NCBI RefSeq assembly: GCF_018403285.1 | Contig: NZ_BOSJ01000026.1 | Location: 1-49,115 of the forward strand | From: Paenibacillus sp. J45TS6 | GTDB taxonomy: Bacteria; Bacillota; Bacilli; Paenibacillales; Paenibacillaceae | Direction: 5' to 3' | DNA length: 49,115 bases | In this document: positions 15,751 through 25,432 of the stretch, piece by piece | Layout of the letters: every line of letters begins with the position of its first letter | How positions within the stretch are numbered: the first letter of the stretch is position 1 | Translations under genes and position numbers: made by a program | The notes under the pieces: model-generated | The model's input: the letters and a program-made list of their open reading frames with translations, nothing else | Told to the model about the DNA's origin: nothing | The model's database searches: none

Positions 15751-16051
15751 GTGGAACTATTTCACATATGGTCTATGTTATTAATATTATTCTGCTGGGT
15801 AGCTCTACCATTAATTATAATTAAATATTACGCCATCTTGAGGTACGTCGATTATCGTGTTCTTTTTAAGTGTGATGGGTACAGAGAGGATAAAAAGTGG
15901 CAACCGCCAATGAACAATTGTAACTCTCGCGTTTTTTTTCCTACATGCATGTCTTTTTGAAGCACTAGAAAATTCTGCTGGAAGCTCATCTAGAAACGTT
16001 TTTTGTCCTGGTAAGAAAAGAGAACGATTATATGGTCCCTATATGAAATAG
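15751..16051 (+). pseudogene. Frameshifted small membrane-protein gene
   Basis: The frame from GTG 15751 encodes a membrane anchor (ELFHIWSMLLILFCWVALPL) followed by a soluble part. At a run of eight T bases (15932-15939) the frame breaks. Removing one T continues the protein as RVFFLHACLFEALENSAG and on to GKKRERLYGPYMK and a stop at 16051, giving about 99 residues in all. The exact fit of one surplus base makes a homopolymer slip or sequencing error likely. Confidence 0.55.
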
Positions 16052-16097
16052 TAAGTGCTCTAGAGGGGAAGTCAAATGAAGAATGATAAATAATTTG

Positions 16098-16220
16098 ATG
16101 TTTACAGAAAATGCCTACTTCTATAGAAAAACAAAAAAACTTACTAAAACTAAAATTGAGAGTGTTTTCTCAAAGATATCCAGGAACAAAGATGGTAATT
16201 ATTTATTGAATTTTAGGTAA
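16098..16220 (+). CDS. Possible 40-residue basic protein
   Basis: MFTENAYFYRKTKKLTKTK opens a lysine-rich short frame that ends KDGNYLLNFR. It may be the tail of a broken gene. No clear ribosome site and no recognised family. Confidence 0.25.
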   Translation: MFTENAYFYRKTKKLTKTKIESVFSKISRNKDGNYLLNFR

Positions 16221-16272
16221 GTTATATACTTATAATTTTGTTGATCATCAACCAGCAGGACAGTTATTTAAT

Positions 16273-16593
16273 ATGTCACATTTAAATTCAATTTCCACAA
16301 AAGATACTCTTACCGGTAAAGAAGAAGCTGTGGCATTTGAAAATAAGGACTATTTAAAGCTACATATGTCAACTATGAGGAAAGTTGAAATGATTGATAG
16401 AATATTGAATTTACTAGAACAAGATAACACCAAGATAGAGTCAAAGAAAACAGAGATATATGGAATAAGTTTTTTAGGAGTAATTGAAATAGTAAGAAGC
16501 TTACCACTGTTGTTAATTATTTGGTCAATTATCATTTTCATCTTAGGTGCAGCGATGGAGCCTGTTATTCAGAGATTTTTTGGTACTTCATGA
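16273..16593 (+). CDS. Unknown protein with C-terminal membrane anchor
   Basis: A 106-residue protein: a polar N-terminal two thirds with MRKVEMIDRILNLLEQDNTK, then one strong hydrophobic helix (LPLLLIIWSIIIFILGAAM) and a short tail. Predicted to be tail-anchored. The ribosome site is weak. No family recognised. Confidence 0.4.
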   Translation: MSHLNSISTKDTLTGKEEAVAFENKDYLKLHMSTMRKVEMIDRILNLLEQDNTKIESKKTEIYGISFLGVIEIVRSLPLLLIIWSIIIFILGAAMEPVIQRFFGTS

Positions 16594-16817
16594 AGAGTTA
16601 GTATGTTAATCGAAGATGATGCAACTGCGTATAACAAAATATTCACGCTGCGGGGCTACCACTCCTAGGTTGTCAGATGTATAAGCATGGAAAGAACTTC
16701 GACAACAAATGATTCAGCCTAAGATAAGAGCTATCTAAGGCCGAATCATTTTGTGAATACACAAGAGTTATACGAAACCTCTTGGAAAACTTTAAACCAT
16801 TTACACGAGGTGATTCT

Positions 16818-17161
16818 ATGGTGATTGAATTGAAGGACTGGATTGCAATTTATGGAGCAATACTCTCAAGTGTTCTTGCATGTTGTGGAATATCTACTTA
16901 CATTTTAATGACAGAGGAAAGTTAAAAGTTGTTTGTTCAATAGCAGATATTATTGGAGACGGACGAGTAATTAAATCAAATATTCTTAGCTACAACGTAA
17001 CCAATATTGGCAGAAAACCAATATATGTGAGTAACATAGGTGGAAAATATAAGAATAAGGATGGTGGAAAGTATCTAACCTATATTTCTGAACTACGTAT
17101 ATCATTACATTCATCATGTATTCACGAACCTCAATATCTATTTAATCATAACTCATATTAA
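16818..17161 (+). pseudogene. Frameshifted single-pass membrane-protein gene
   Basis: ATG 16818 follows ACGAGGTGA and encodes MVIELKDWIAIYGAILSSVLA, after which the frame is lost. One base later the protein resumes as LWNIYLHFNDRGKLKVVC and continues with VTNIGRKPIYVSNIGGKY. A single lost base near 16880 explains the break. The C-terminus also looks degraded after YLTYISEL. The intact family has an N-terminal membrane helix and a soluble beta-rich domain; function unknown. Confidence 0.5.
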
Positions 17162-17176
17162 ATATATTGTAATTGA

Positions 17177-17265
17177 TTATTCACCGAAATCCTCCTTCAT
17201 TCGATCCATACGTCGTATGTCTTCAGTTGTAGAGAAACTATTATGACCAAGCAATTCGTAAATGA
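17177..17265 (-). pseudogene. C-terminal scrap of a tyrosine recombinase
   Basis: On the minus strand, FIYELLGHNSFSTTEDIR and a short tail ending in MKEDFGE resemble the end of a phage-type integrase (ELLGH-S--TT--Y), with the catalytic tyrosine position replaced. The frame is closed by a stop just upstream. A small relic, if correct. Confidence 0.3.
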
Positions 17266-17292
17266 ACCAGCATTAAATCAAAATTAAAAGGC

Positions 17293-17316
17293 ATGAGCTT
17301 GGTAATACCAAGTTCA
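17293..17316. terminator. Hairpin downstream of the conjugation operon
   Basis: ATGAGCTTGGTA and CCAAGTTCAT form an imperfect stem resembling the GGCTTGG palindromes elsewhere. It may contribute to ending the minus-strand transfer operon. Confidence is low because there is no T-run. Confidence 0.3.
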
Positions 17317-17432
17317 TACCCAACAAGTTGCATAGTAATATTGTCTATCATTTAGAGGTCACTTCATCAAACGACTAGTTGCTATTTCTTTAAGTTAAAA
17401 GTCAGGATACATACAATTCGAGGGAGCGTTTC

Positions 17433-18503
17433 TTACCCCACTACAAATAGCAAGGGATTCACCTTTACACCATTTATAATGATCTCAAAATGTAGATGGT
17501 TCCCTGTACTGCTGCCGGTTGACCCACATCCACCAAGCACAGTTCCTGCAGATACTTGATCACCAGCACGAGCTTTAATGGAAGACAGATGCGCATAGAT
17601 AGTAACATAGCCGCCCCCATGATCGACACGTACATACTGACCGTAACCTTCACTTGGATTACTTGCATTTTGCCAGCCAGCCATAATCACTTTTCCGGCT
17701 TTAGATGCAGGTATCGGTTGTCCATAGGAACAAGCAAAATCTACACCCTCATGTGGTTTTCCTACTTCGCCAGTAACAGGATGAGTACGTGGGCCAAACC
17801 CGGAAGTAACTTCACCGTTGACTGGACGACTAAACCCAGCCTTACCAGGTTGCGGAATTATAATAGCATCGTATCCTTCTGTCACGTAAAGCGTAGCGTA
17901 TTTCATTACTTCTGATACATATTCCTGGCTGTGATTGTATTGATATAGTGCTTTTTCAATGTTACCAGAAGCCGCTCCGCTCTTTCCCAAGTAATTTGCT
18001 GCGGAAAAGACCGCATCTTCTAAATCCCACATATCCGCTTTGCCATCACTGTTTGCATCTACGCCATATCCCCCGTACTTAGAGATTAAGTCCAAACTGG
18101 TTTTTTCTTCAGCACTGAAGTTCCCAGCCCCTGAACCACTACAAGAGCTATGCCCCCAACCGATAAAAGTACAAGGCATGAACTGCATCGGACCCTCTGC
18201 CCCAGCGAACGAAATCATAGGGTCTAACGTAGAGAACCTAGTTTCAATTCGGTGTACTGCCGCCAAGAGGTTCCAAGGAACTCCATATTTTTCTGCGGCC
18301 GCCTGATAGATTGGAATATACTCCGCTGGGATCTCAGATTCACCCAAAGAAGATATAATTCCGCTCCCCCATCCCCCGCCCCCATAATTACCTTCAGAAT
18401 CGGAGCTGCTGAACATCATGACCATTAACATAATTGCAAATAAGGATCCAATAAGAAGTATCGGTATTACGGCCAAACCACCAAATATAGTGAATTTCTT
18501 CAT
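17433..18503 (-). CDS. Bifunctional cell-wall hydrolase (SLT plus M23)
   Basis: About 356 residues. An N-terminal membrane helix (residues 5-32) is followed by a lytic-transglycosylase domain with HRIETRFS and GAEGPMQFMPCTFIGWG, then an M23 peptidase domain with GFGPRTHPVTG, HEGVDFAC and HLHFEI zinc ligands. It acts as the VirB1-like enzyme that opens peptidoglycan for the transfer channel. ATG 18503 overlaps the upstream stop in an ATGA arrangement, implying coupled translation. It is the last gene of the conjugation operon. Confidence 0.9.
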   Translation of the reverse strand: MKKFTIFGGLAVIPILLIGSLFAIMLMVMMFSSSDSEGNYGGGGWGSGIISSLGESEIPAEYIPIYQAAAEKYGVPWNLLAAVHRIETRFSTLDPMISFAGAEGPMQFMPCTFIGWGHSSCSGSGAGNFSAEEKTSLDLISKYGGYGVDANSDGKADMWDLEDAVFSAANYLGKSGAASGNIEKALYQYNHSQEYVSEVMKYATLYVTEGYDAIIIPQPGKAGFSRPVNGEVTSGFGPRTHPVTGEVGKPHEGVDFACSYGQPIPASKAGKVIMAGWQNASNPSEGYGQYVRVDHGGGYVTIYAHLSSIKARAGDQVSAGTVLGGCGSTGSSTGNHLHFEIIINGVKVNPLLFVVG

Positions 18504-19096
18504 GAATTCCACGCCCTTGAACGTACAGCTAAATCATCAATCTTCCATTTACCATCAATCATGTTGACCTTAATGATATAAGCTAACGTACTTGTACTCG
18601 TTTGGCCGTCCTGATCGGTATGCTCTACCTCAATATCTGCATTCCACCACTGTTCCTCCAGTCCCTCTTTCTGTGGTTCCAGCTCTACATTAAGTACCTT
18701 CGTTTTAACAATCGTTAGCGTTCCCCGGCGCTGCTCCTGCTCTAATACCTTATACAAGTTATCAGTTACATAAGGTAGAGACTTCTTCAAAAAGTCATTT
18801 GGGTTTTCAATGTCGAAAGGTACATACACCTTCAGAAACTCCGGAATAACCTTTTGGATCTCCATCTGCGTTTCTTCTGTTGGAGCAGTCACCTCTTCAG
18901 CATGCTTCTTTGCTTCCGCTTCCTCATTTGGGGAATACTTGCGAACAGTTTGCTTCTCCTCGGTGACAGGCTGCTGCTTCTCTTCAGTAGCCTTTTCTTG
19001 TTCAATCCGATTTCCTTCAATGATTGACCCAATAAGTAAGGCAATCATACCTAAAGCAATCATCGTCCCAAGCCATTTCATTACTCGTTCCTTCAT
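18500..19096 (-). CDS. Conjugation membrane protein, VirB8/NTF2-like
   Basis: A 198-residue protein with one N-terminal membrane helix (WLGTMIALGMIALLIGSII), a charged linker to about residue 75, and a soluble domain that ends DGKWKIDDLAVRSRAW. This terminal DG-W-I motif also closes two other operon proteins, suggesting a shared NTF2-like fold as in VirB8. Its start overlaps the upstream gene. It likely braces the transfer channel on the outer face of the membrane. Confidence 0.6.
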   Translation of the reverse strand: MKERVMKWLGTMIALGMIALLIGSIIEGNRIEQEKATEEKQQPVTEEKQTVRKYSPNEEAEAKKHAEEVTAPTEETQMEIQKVIPEFLKVYVPFDIENPNDFLKKSLPYVTDNLYKVLEQEQRRGTLTIVKTKVLNVELEPQKEGLEEQWWNADIEVEHTDQDGQTSTSTLAYIIKVNMIDGKWKIDDLAVRSRAWNS

Positions 19097-21618
19097 GACT
19101 CATCGCTCCCTCTATTACGAGGATCTAGCGGTATACTCTGTACACGGTTCTCCTGTTTTCCAGAACGTATAGGTGTGGATTCCTCATGATTTTCAGCTTG
19201 ACGATCTACACCCCTGCTTCCAAGTGATTCTCCCCTCTTAGATGTTCGGGTTCGGGATCTCTCCTGCTGAGTACCTGAAGAATGTAGCGGTATACTTTGT
19301 ACACGGTTTTCCTGCTGCCCTGATCTTATAGGTATGGGATGCTCTAGGTGTCCTGTTTGGCGATTTTGAAATCCACTTCCAAGTGACTCTATCCCCCTGG
19401 ATGTTCGGAAATTCTCCTGCTGCTGTCTTCTTTGATTACTCCCTTGGTTTTGTTCTGAATGTAGCTGTTCTTTGTTAGGAATGACACTCAGAGGTACGGT
19501 CTGTGGTGCTTGTCCGCTGTTAGCTGTGCTATGAGGTGGCCGCGAGTCTATAGCTTGATCCTCCATCGGCATAGATGAAAACAAGGAAGCATCATAACCT
19601 GAATAGTCTTGACGATCTGAAGATCCTTGTCCGCCGATTAAGGACTCCGATTGATTCCTCAAACTACCATCACCCGTGAAATAATGATTAGGTCTAGTAG
19701 TAGCGTCCTCATAACCTGTGTTCCCTGATACACCTAAATTTCCGTATAACGGTGTAACGTTCTCAGGAAATTGTCCGCTCGTTGTGCTACGCGAGCTCGC
19801 TAAGTCTCCCGTAGCGCTAGTTTTTCCTTTCGTATCGTTTAGAGATACTGTTTGCGGTGCAGTACCTGTATCCCTATCTCTCATGGAGCTTGTGGCAGCT
19901 ACTTCTGCTCTCGAATCTCCAGTAGATCCAGCCATCACCCCTGCTATCATACTGGTGCTCATCCCGCTTCCACTAGCTCCTAGTGGTGGTGGATCTCCTA
20001 AACTTTCTGATTGTAGCGGAGGAATATCCTCAAAACTGTTATCTGTAAGCGTACTGGAAGCAGCATTATTATCTGTAGCATCCAGACGTTCATTTTCTAG
20101 TGCCGCCGCGGAGCTATGATCTCTACCATTTTCCATACTATCTACGGCCGCTACAGCCGCAGCTCCCCCCGCTGGGCCACCCGCCATCATTCCTGCTACT
20201 TGAGCAGCTCCGCGAGTCGCCTTATATCTAGCCCCATTCATCCGGCGATCGAGCTGTGATGCTTCTATCGCTAGCTGACGTGCAACCTGGTTGCCAGCAA
20301 ATAATATTCTAATTAAGCGATTACGAATCAAAAAGATAAGCACCAGGATAACAAACTCGATGATGGCAACGGCAATGTATCCGATGCTATCAGTGTTCCC
20401 TTCCTGATATACGATCTCGGACATGGTGAACACGATCAGCGCTATAAACGATACACCCAGTTTAAGAATAAGCGGCAAGGCCAGTTCTTCCATATACCTA
20501 CGAAATACACCGCCACCCGCCGGGAATGCTGCAATGAGTAAATAAAATGGTGCGAGTGCGGCCACGGCCAAGAACCAAAACTGCAGCACGATGATAAGTA
20601 GCGCTAGAGCGAATATCGGAAGGGAAGTAATTCCGTTAACTACGGTATACAGTCCAGTAAAAACTAAGCGCTCTGGTACTTGTACGTAAGTCATCATTCC
20701 ATTGCCTAATTTACTCACTTCTTGCTGTTCAACATAGTACTGCCTATCCTGTCCGGGCGGCTTACTCAATAATTCATCAACCCGGCTTACTCCTACCTCA
20801 CTTTCCTTATCTGTGCCATATTGCATATATAAATAGGGACGATGTACAAACAGATCCCACATATTGTTGCCCATGCTTTGCCTTCCACTTGTTGTACCGT
20901 CTTCACTAAGACCCGAACCAGCTCCCATGATAATGGCCGAAGCTTCGGTCGTAAGAGAATTAGCCCCCTTCAGCACCGTAGCATAGTTACTAAAGAACAA
21001 CAGCGTAACCACCAAAATTAGAAATGTCTTCACCAAGTTTCCGACGGCTTCAATTTGTGCGTTCTTGAATAAATACTGATAAGCAAATAGTAAGCCAATA
21101 GAAATCCCGATGATTCCAATTAACTTTCCATACAGTCCCAAACTACTAAAACTCATCGAGGAGATGCCTGTTAAACTTTGCATAACTCCCTCAATACGCT
21201 CAATTAGCGTATTTACTACATCAAAATCAAATGCATAATCAAGAACAGTTAACATGGCATTGGTCATGTATAAGTTCATTTTAAATAAGATATTGACCAT
21301 AAAGTTCATCGCTTCATAAAACTGTGCCATGATTGAATCCTTAACTGCATCCCCTGATATCCAGCTGCCAACCGTTGAAAAAGCTTGGGAAAAAACGTTA
21401 CCGTCTTCTTCGGTTCCTGTTTTTGAAGTAACATCAATTTGGTAATAGGCTGGAGATCCATCGCTGGTTACTTCGTGGTCAGTATTAAATAGATTTGACG
21501 AAATATTGTTGCTAAAAATTTTATCCGGATCGGCTGCGTTTGCTATTGGCAGTGTACAGCTCACAAAAAAGATAAAAACAAGCATGCCATATCGAAGCCA
21601 GCGTTTCATTCCGATCAC
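19093..21618 (-). CDS. TrbL/VirB6-like mobilome membrane protein
   Basis: An 841-residue polytopic protein of the CD3337/EF1877 type. It has a signal-peptide-like start (YGMLVFIFFVSCTLPIANA), about seven membrane segments up to residue 450, including a GLYGKLIGIIGISIGLLFAY stretch, and a long disordered tail rich in Ser, Gln, Arg and Gly with two near repeats (NRVQSIPLHS and NRVQSIPLDP) at the C-terminus. Expected to form the inner-membrane channel of the transfer machine. Confidence 0.8.
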   Translation of the reverse strand: MIGMKRWLRYGMLVFIFFVSCTLPIANAADPDKIFSNNISSNLFNTDHEVTSDGSPAYYQIDVTSKTGTEEDGNVFSQAFSTVGSWISGDAVKDSIMAQFYEAMNFMVNILFKMNLYMTNAMLTVLDYAFDFDVVNTLIERIEGVMQSLTGISSMSFSSLGLYGKLIGIIGISIGLLFAYQYLFKNAQIEAVGNLVKTFLILVVTLLFFSNYATVLKGANSLTTEASAIIMGAGSGLSEDGTTSGRQSMGNNMWDLFVHRPYLYMQYGTDKESEVGVSRVDELLSKPPGQDRQYYVEQQEVSKLGNGMMTYVQVPERLVFTGLYTVVNGITSLPIFALALLIIVLQFWFLAVAALAPFYLLIAAFPAGGGVFRRYMEELALPLILKLGVSFIALIVFTMSEIVYQEGNTDSIGYIAVAIIEFVILVLIFLIRNRLIRILFAGNQVARQLAIEASQLDRRMNGARYKATRGAAQVAGMMAGGPAGGAAAVAAVDSMENGRDHSSAAALENERLDATDNNAASSTLTDNSFEDIPPLQSESLGDPPPLGASGSGMSTSMIAGVMAGSTGDSRAEVAATSSMRDRDTGTAPQTVSLNDTKGKTSATGDLASSRSTTSGQFPENVTPLYGNLGVSGNTGYEDATTRPNHYFTGDGSLRNQSESLIGGQGSSDRQDYSGYDASLFSSMPMEDQAIDSRPPHSTANSGQAPQTVPLSVIPNKEQLHSEQNQGSNQRRQQQENFRTSRGIESLGSGFQNRQTGHLEHPIPIRSGQQENRVQSIPLHSSGTQQERSRTRTSKRGESLGSRGVDRQAENHEESTPIRSGKQENRVQSIPLDPRNRGSDES

Positions 21619-22112
21619 TCCCCGCTATCACTTTTGTGGACAATGATCGCTTCATCTGGATTTGCATTTCTTAGCATTTCCTCTTCATCGATTTCTCGGA
21701 TCTTCCACTCACCATCCACTTTACTCATACTTAGGAGATCGAAAAAATACTTTTGATGATTGTCTAAAAAATAACTTACCCTATAAAAAATTTGTCCCTT
21801 TTCGTTCGGCTCCTCACTGTAACGAAAGATGGAATATTTCTCCCCAAGTTCTTCAAAAGCTCCAGGTTTTGTGTGCTCTCCTTCTTTTAAATTTCTGTAT
21901 CTAGGCTGCTCCGGTAATAAAATGGTCTTAAATAAATCATCATCAAACTCAACACTAGCTTGAATATAGGTTAGAGCCAAAGCATCCGCTGATTTCACAT
22001 CAGCAGATGCTTCCGTATTCCCTTGCTTAGAGCATCCGATTAGGAATAAAAACAACAATATTAGGCTTAAGAAGCTCGCATAAAAGGTAATCCGTTTTGT
22101 TTGCATGCTCAT
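21615..22112 (-). CDS. Conjugation lipoprotein
   Basis: A 165-residue secreted lipoprotein with signal peptide and lipobox LIGC (Cys near residue 27), followed by a soluble domain ending DGEWKIREIDEEEML, the DG-W-I ending shared with neighbouring proteins. It overlaps both flanking genes by four bases. No named family, but position suggests an outer-face component of the transfer channel. Confidence 0.6.
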   Translation of the reverse strand: MSMQTKRITFYASFLSLILLFLFLIGCSKQGNTEASADVKSADALALTYIQASVEFDDDLFKTILLPEQPRYRNLKEGEHTKPGAFEELGEKYSIFRYSEEPNEKGQIFYRVSYFLDNHQKYFFDLLSMSKVDGEWKIREIDEEEMLRNANPDEAIIVHKSDSGE

Positions 22113-24703
22113 ACCCCCATTCGTATTTTCTCTTGGCGTTCACGCTCATACTCCCGGTCTTCTTGGGTCGCGGTTGAGCTATCGAAAGCTTCCTCAATCT
22201 CTTTGTAAACGGGATGAATCCGGACTGCTGCTGTCCGGCCATAAATATCTTGGAACAGCGCCGTACCTCGGTCCAGACTATTAAGGTATTCTAGGTTGGA
22301 TGGTGTAACGGGTAGCCCAAAATATCTCAGCATTTCTTCTGCTTCTTCAATTTTTTTCAGCGCAAAGCAAAACTTCATACCCATATTAGATACATCCTCG
22401 TCATAGTCCGTCGCATTTTGTGTCCCTTTAACCAAAGTCGTATTATAGTGACGGCCCATACGAACGATGAAATCCATCTGATTTTTCCCCTCCGATGAAT
22501 TTTCAATCGTCTTGGATTCATCCTGCATAATGACTTTATGAATCGATCGATCTTGTTCCAGCATGTATTGCTTCGTAAAGGAAGTAATCGAAATCAATAT
22601 GGCTTCGGAAATCTTCTCAATAGGTCGTGGCGCCTTGTTACCGCGCGGTAACTTCAAGTTCTGCACCATTAACACTTGCAGTGGTTTTGTGACCTCCAGG
22701 ACCCGGTAATCTTGGCCCTTTTCACCAAAGAGTAACCCAGCAATCTGAGTGCGCTTCAATGTCTCGAGTGTTTCTACAATCCCCTGAACGGCTTCACGGT
22801 TGCGTTCACTCATATCTGCTATGTCAAGTTGTCCTTTGAAGTAATGTAGCACCCCTCCAAGACACGGATCATGCTGATCTCCCTCATGTTCTACGGCTTC
22901 ACTTAGTCTCGTGAATCCCGGATCTCCCAAATTGAGATCACATAGGAATGAAAGAATGTCTAAAGAAATGTCCTTCGCTTCTTGAACAGATACGCTTGTA
23001 CGAAACGGATCGAGACACCCTGCGTCCCGCTTATCTGCTCCGAGTGTCCAGACCGAAATAAAATCTGGCGGAATAAACGGTAAGCCCTCTGCCCACCCTT
23101 TCCGGTCCCCCTTTGGATCGATAATCAGTGCGCGCGAACCCGTAAGTACACATAGATAGGTGTAGAGATTTGCCCAAAATGATTTCCCTTTTCCGGTCAT
23201 CCCTGCAATCATCATAGCTAAGGAATCGACCACGTTATTTACGCCTTCATATGCTTTTGCTGCTAGGTCCGGCTGAATGAATACGGGACGGTTAAGCTTG
23301 AGCGTCTGCCCGATATAAAAACCGCGATTGTCACCGATATTTGTTGTAGCACCAAACATCATCCCGGCCAGTTTCGTAGGTTCCACATACTGAATATAAT
23401 CACTATTAATTCGCGGACTTGTCGGAATGAATTCCATAAAATATGCAATCATTTCCCCGTATGGACTAAGCAAGTGGATACCGAAAGCTTGCATTTCTCG
23501 CTTCAGTTCATCTACCCTCACACGCAGCTGATCTTTGTCTTTCGCAGATACACGGAAAACAAAACTACATCCATATGCCGGATAGCCAGTATCCGTAAAC
23601 CTGCTTTCCATCTGGATAGCGCCGCTCTCCGCTTTCTCGGTGTTGAGATCTATGCTGCTGTCTCCCTTTTGAGCTTCCTGCCGCTGATCTTCATAGGAAA
23701 GCCTTACGTTACTAAGGTTTTTAATGATCTGATCGTTCCGAAGCAGGCCCGCTTTGACAGACACAGCAACCGGGAATCGAAGACGATTTTGGATATGGAA
23801 CATCCATTCCGACCCTGGATGAAGACTATGTGGAGTCATTTTATCGGCAACCAGGTACTGGACATAACTTTCCTTAATTTCCTCGTCGACCATTTTATAA
23901 AGCTTGAGCGTCTTTTGATCGTATTCTTCAATTTCTGCATTCTGCAGCTCATAAAACGATTGCGCGCGCCCGCGGCGAGCTTCATGCTCCTTGCGCTCTC
24001 CATCGACACCAAAGACGTCTATACTGGTTTCGTATCCCTTCCGCAGCTTCGTATCGTTAGGCGTAACGCTAAAGTTCTGCTCAATCAGAAAAAGAGTTTC
24101 TTCCTTACTCAGCATCCGTACTAGTGAAGACATCGATTGACTAAGCGTTTCTCGCAGTCCTTCAGCCTGATGTTTGTACTGCTCAATATCTACTTTCAAT
24201 ATATCGTTAGGTTCGAGTCCCATTGCACGGTACACAGGTGATTTAAAACCATTGATGAAATCCGATAGTCCAGCAACGAGTGCTAATCCAGTGTTACCCA
24301 CCTTCCTAAACTCATTTTTTTTGGGATCAAGTTGTACCCCAATATAGGTATGATATTCGTTGGTTTCCCGGGAAGCACGTTGATTACTGAGCGTCTGTTT
24401 TAGTCTCTCAAAATAATCAATTCCGTTCTCCTTCAGAGGATAATCCTTTCGTTTAATGTCCTCTATCGTTTCATCTAAAATCCCGTTTACATCCGTAAGG
24501 GACGGGATCATAAGAAAGTGGAGATCACTCATATTTTCAACATAATAAGATAGCTGATTATTGTAAGGGTGTATCTTCTGAACATAATCCCTGAAGTCAT
24601 ACCCATAACCTTCGACCTGATAATAAGCCCATACACTTCCATCCCGCCCAAAGGCTAGGTTTCCTTCAATATGTTTGGTTGGGAATTCGGTAAAAACCTT
24701 CAT
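22109..24703 (-). CDS. VirB4-like conjugation ATPase
   Basis: An 864-residue ATPase. Residues 1-480 form the N-terminal VirB4 domain; Walker A GMTGKGKS lies at 501-508, followed by ALIIDPKGDRKGW; Walker B-like IHKVIMQDESK lies about 730; and the RMGRHYNTTLVKGTQNATD segment follows. It powers assembly and substrate movement in Gram-positive type IV secretion and corresponds to TcpF/Orf16 of related elements. ATG 24703 follows GGAAGGTGAG. Confidence 0.9.
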   Translation of the reverse strand: MKVFTEFPTKHIEGNLAFGRDGSVWAYYQVEGYGYDFRDYVQKIHPYNNQLSYYVENMSDLHFLMIPSLTDVNGILDETIEDIKRKDYPLKENGIDYFERLKQTLSNQRASRETNEYHTYIGVQLDPKKNEFRKVGNTGLALVAGLSDFINGFKSPVYRAMGLEPNDILKVDIEQYKHQAEGLRETLSQSMSSLVRMLSKEETLFLIEQNFSVTPNDTKLRKGYETSIDVFGVDGERKEHEARRGRAQSFYELQNAEIEEYDQKTLKLYKMVDEEIKESYVQYLVADKMTPHSLHPGSEWMFHIQNRLRFPVAVSVKAGLLRNDQIIKNLSNVRLSYEDQRQEAQKGDSSIDLNTEKAESGAIQMESRFTDTGYPAYGCSFVFRVSAKDKDQLRVRVDELKREMQAFGIHLLSPYGEMIAYFMEFIPTSPRINSDYIQYVEPTKLAGMMFGATTNIGDNRGFYIGQTLKLNRPVFIQPDLAAKAYEGVNNVVDSLAMMIAGMTGKGKSFWANLYTYLCVLTGSRALIIDPKGDRKGWAEGLPFIPPDFISVWTLGADKRDAGCLDPFRTSVSVQEAKDISLDILSFLCDLNLGDPGFTRLSEAVEHEGDQHDPCLGGVLHYFKGQLDIADMSERNREAVQGIVETLETLKRTQIAGLLFGEKGQDYRVLEVTKPLQVLMVQNLKLPRGNKAPRPIEKISEAILISITSFTKQYMLEQDRSIHKVIMQDESKTIENSSEGKNQMDFIVRMGRHYNTTLVKGTQNATDYDEDVSNMGMKFCFALKKIEEAEEMLRYFGLPVTPSNLEYLNSLDRGTALFQDIYGRTAAVRIHPVYKEIEEAFDSSTATQEDREYERERQEKIRMGV

Positions 24704-24721
24704 CTGCTCACCTTCCTTCCT

Positions 24722-25183
24722 CTAATCTCGCATGGTCATGTATCCTTTAAATTGATAATTGGTGCGTTTCTTCTTTTTTCTCAGCCGATATTCTCTTGTA
24801 GAAAGTTGACCGCCAAAACCGTATGATTTTGGCCGGTCAAGCTCCATCCCCTTAAAATACGTGACACGTTTTGATTTACGCATGTGATACAGAAACATAC
24901 TTCTTGCAAACTTGATAGGTGATCGGTTCTCTGTTCCCACGTCGATAAGGAGATACGTAAGCATAAACGGTGCAGCAATTAAAAGAGAACTCGGAATTAT
25001 TTTTAGAGGTATATTCAGTACAGGAATGTAATACCAAACAACCATAATGGCGGCGATACCGAAAAAGTAGCCGATAGACTTTAATTTGAGAGGACGCCCG
25101 ACTTTAAAACCAGCAAACTGATACAGCTTGCGTTCAAACTTCAAAAACTCATTGAGAACAAACATATCTTTCCGCTGCTGCAT
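24722..25183 (-). CDS. TcpE-family conjugation membrane protein
   Basis: A 153-residue protein with N-terminal KFERKLYQFAGFKVGRPL, two membrane helices (residues 38-85) and a basic C-terminal stretch with YFKGMELDRPKS and LRKKKKRTNY, all TcpE traits. TcpE is required for efficient transfer in clostridial plasmids. It sits directly between tcpD and virB4, the usual order. Confidence 0.85.
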   Translation of the reverse strand: MQQRKDMFVLNEFLKFERKLYQFAGFKVGRPLKLKSIGYFFGIAAIMVVWYYIPVLNIPLKIIPSSLLIAAPFMLTYLLIDVGTENRSPIKFARSMFLYHMRKSKRVTYFKGMELDRPKSYGFGGQLSTREYRLRKKKKRTNYQFKGYMTMRD

Positions 25184-25196
25184 AAAGAATGCCCCC

Positions 25197-25421
25197 TTAA
25201 GTTATGCCGACCATTTTTGTAGCCCACTCCGAAATTCTCCCTAAGACCTCTGGTTTTGCCACAATTGCGTATGCAACTAGCAGCACCATAAATGTACCAA
25301 TAGCTCCGATAAACTGACGTTTAAAGGCAAGGACAATGGCGAAGAAAATAGCAGCAACCAAGATCAAATTTGCTCCTTGCTCTGATGCCCAGTCTAGCAA
25401 CCCATCAAAACCAATATTCAT
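25197..25421 (-). CDS. TcpD-like membrane protein
   Basis: A 74-residue protein with two membrane helices (LILVAAIFFAIVLAF and FMVLLVAYAIVA) and a short amphipathic C-terminus. Size, topology and place next to tcpE fit TcpD. ATG 25421 follows AATAGGAGGAAT. Confidence 0.8.
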   Translation of the reverse strand: MNIGFDGLLDWASEQGANLILVAAIFFAIVLAFKRQFIGAIGTFMVLLVAYAIVAKPEVLGRISEWATKMVGIT

Positions 25422-25432
25422 ATTGATTCCTC

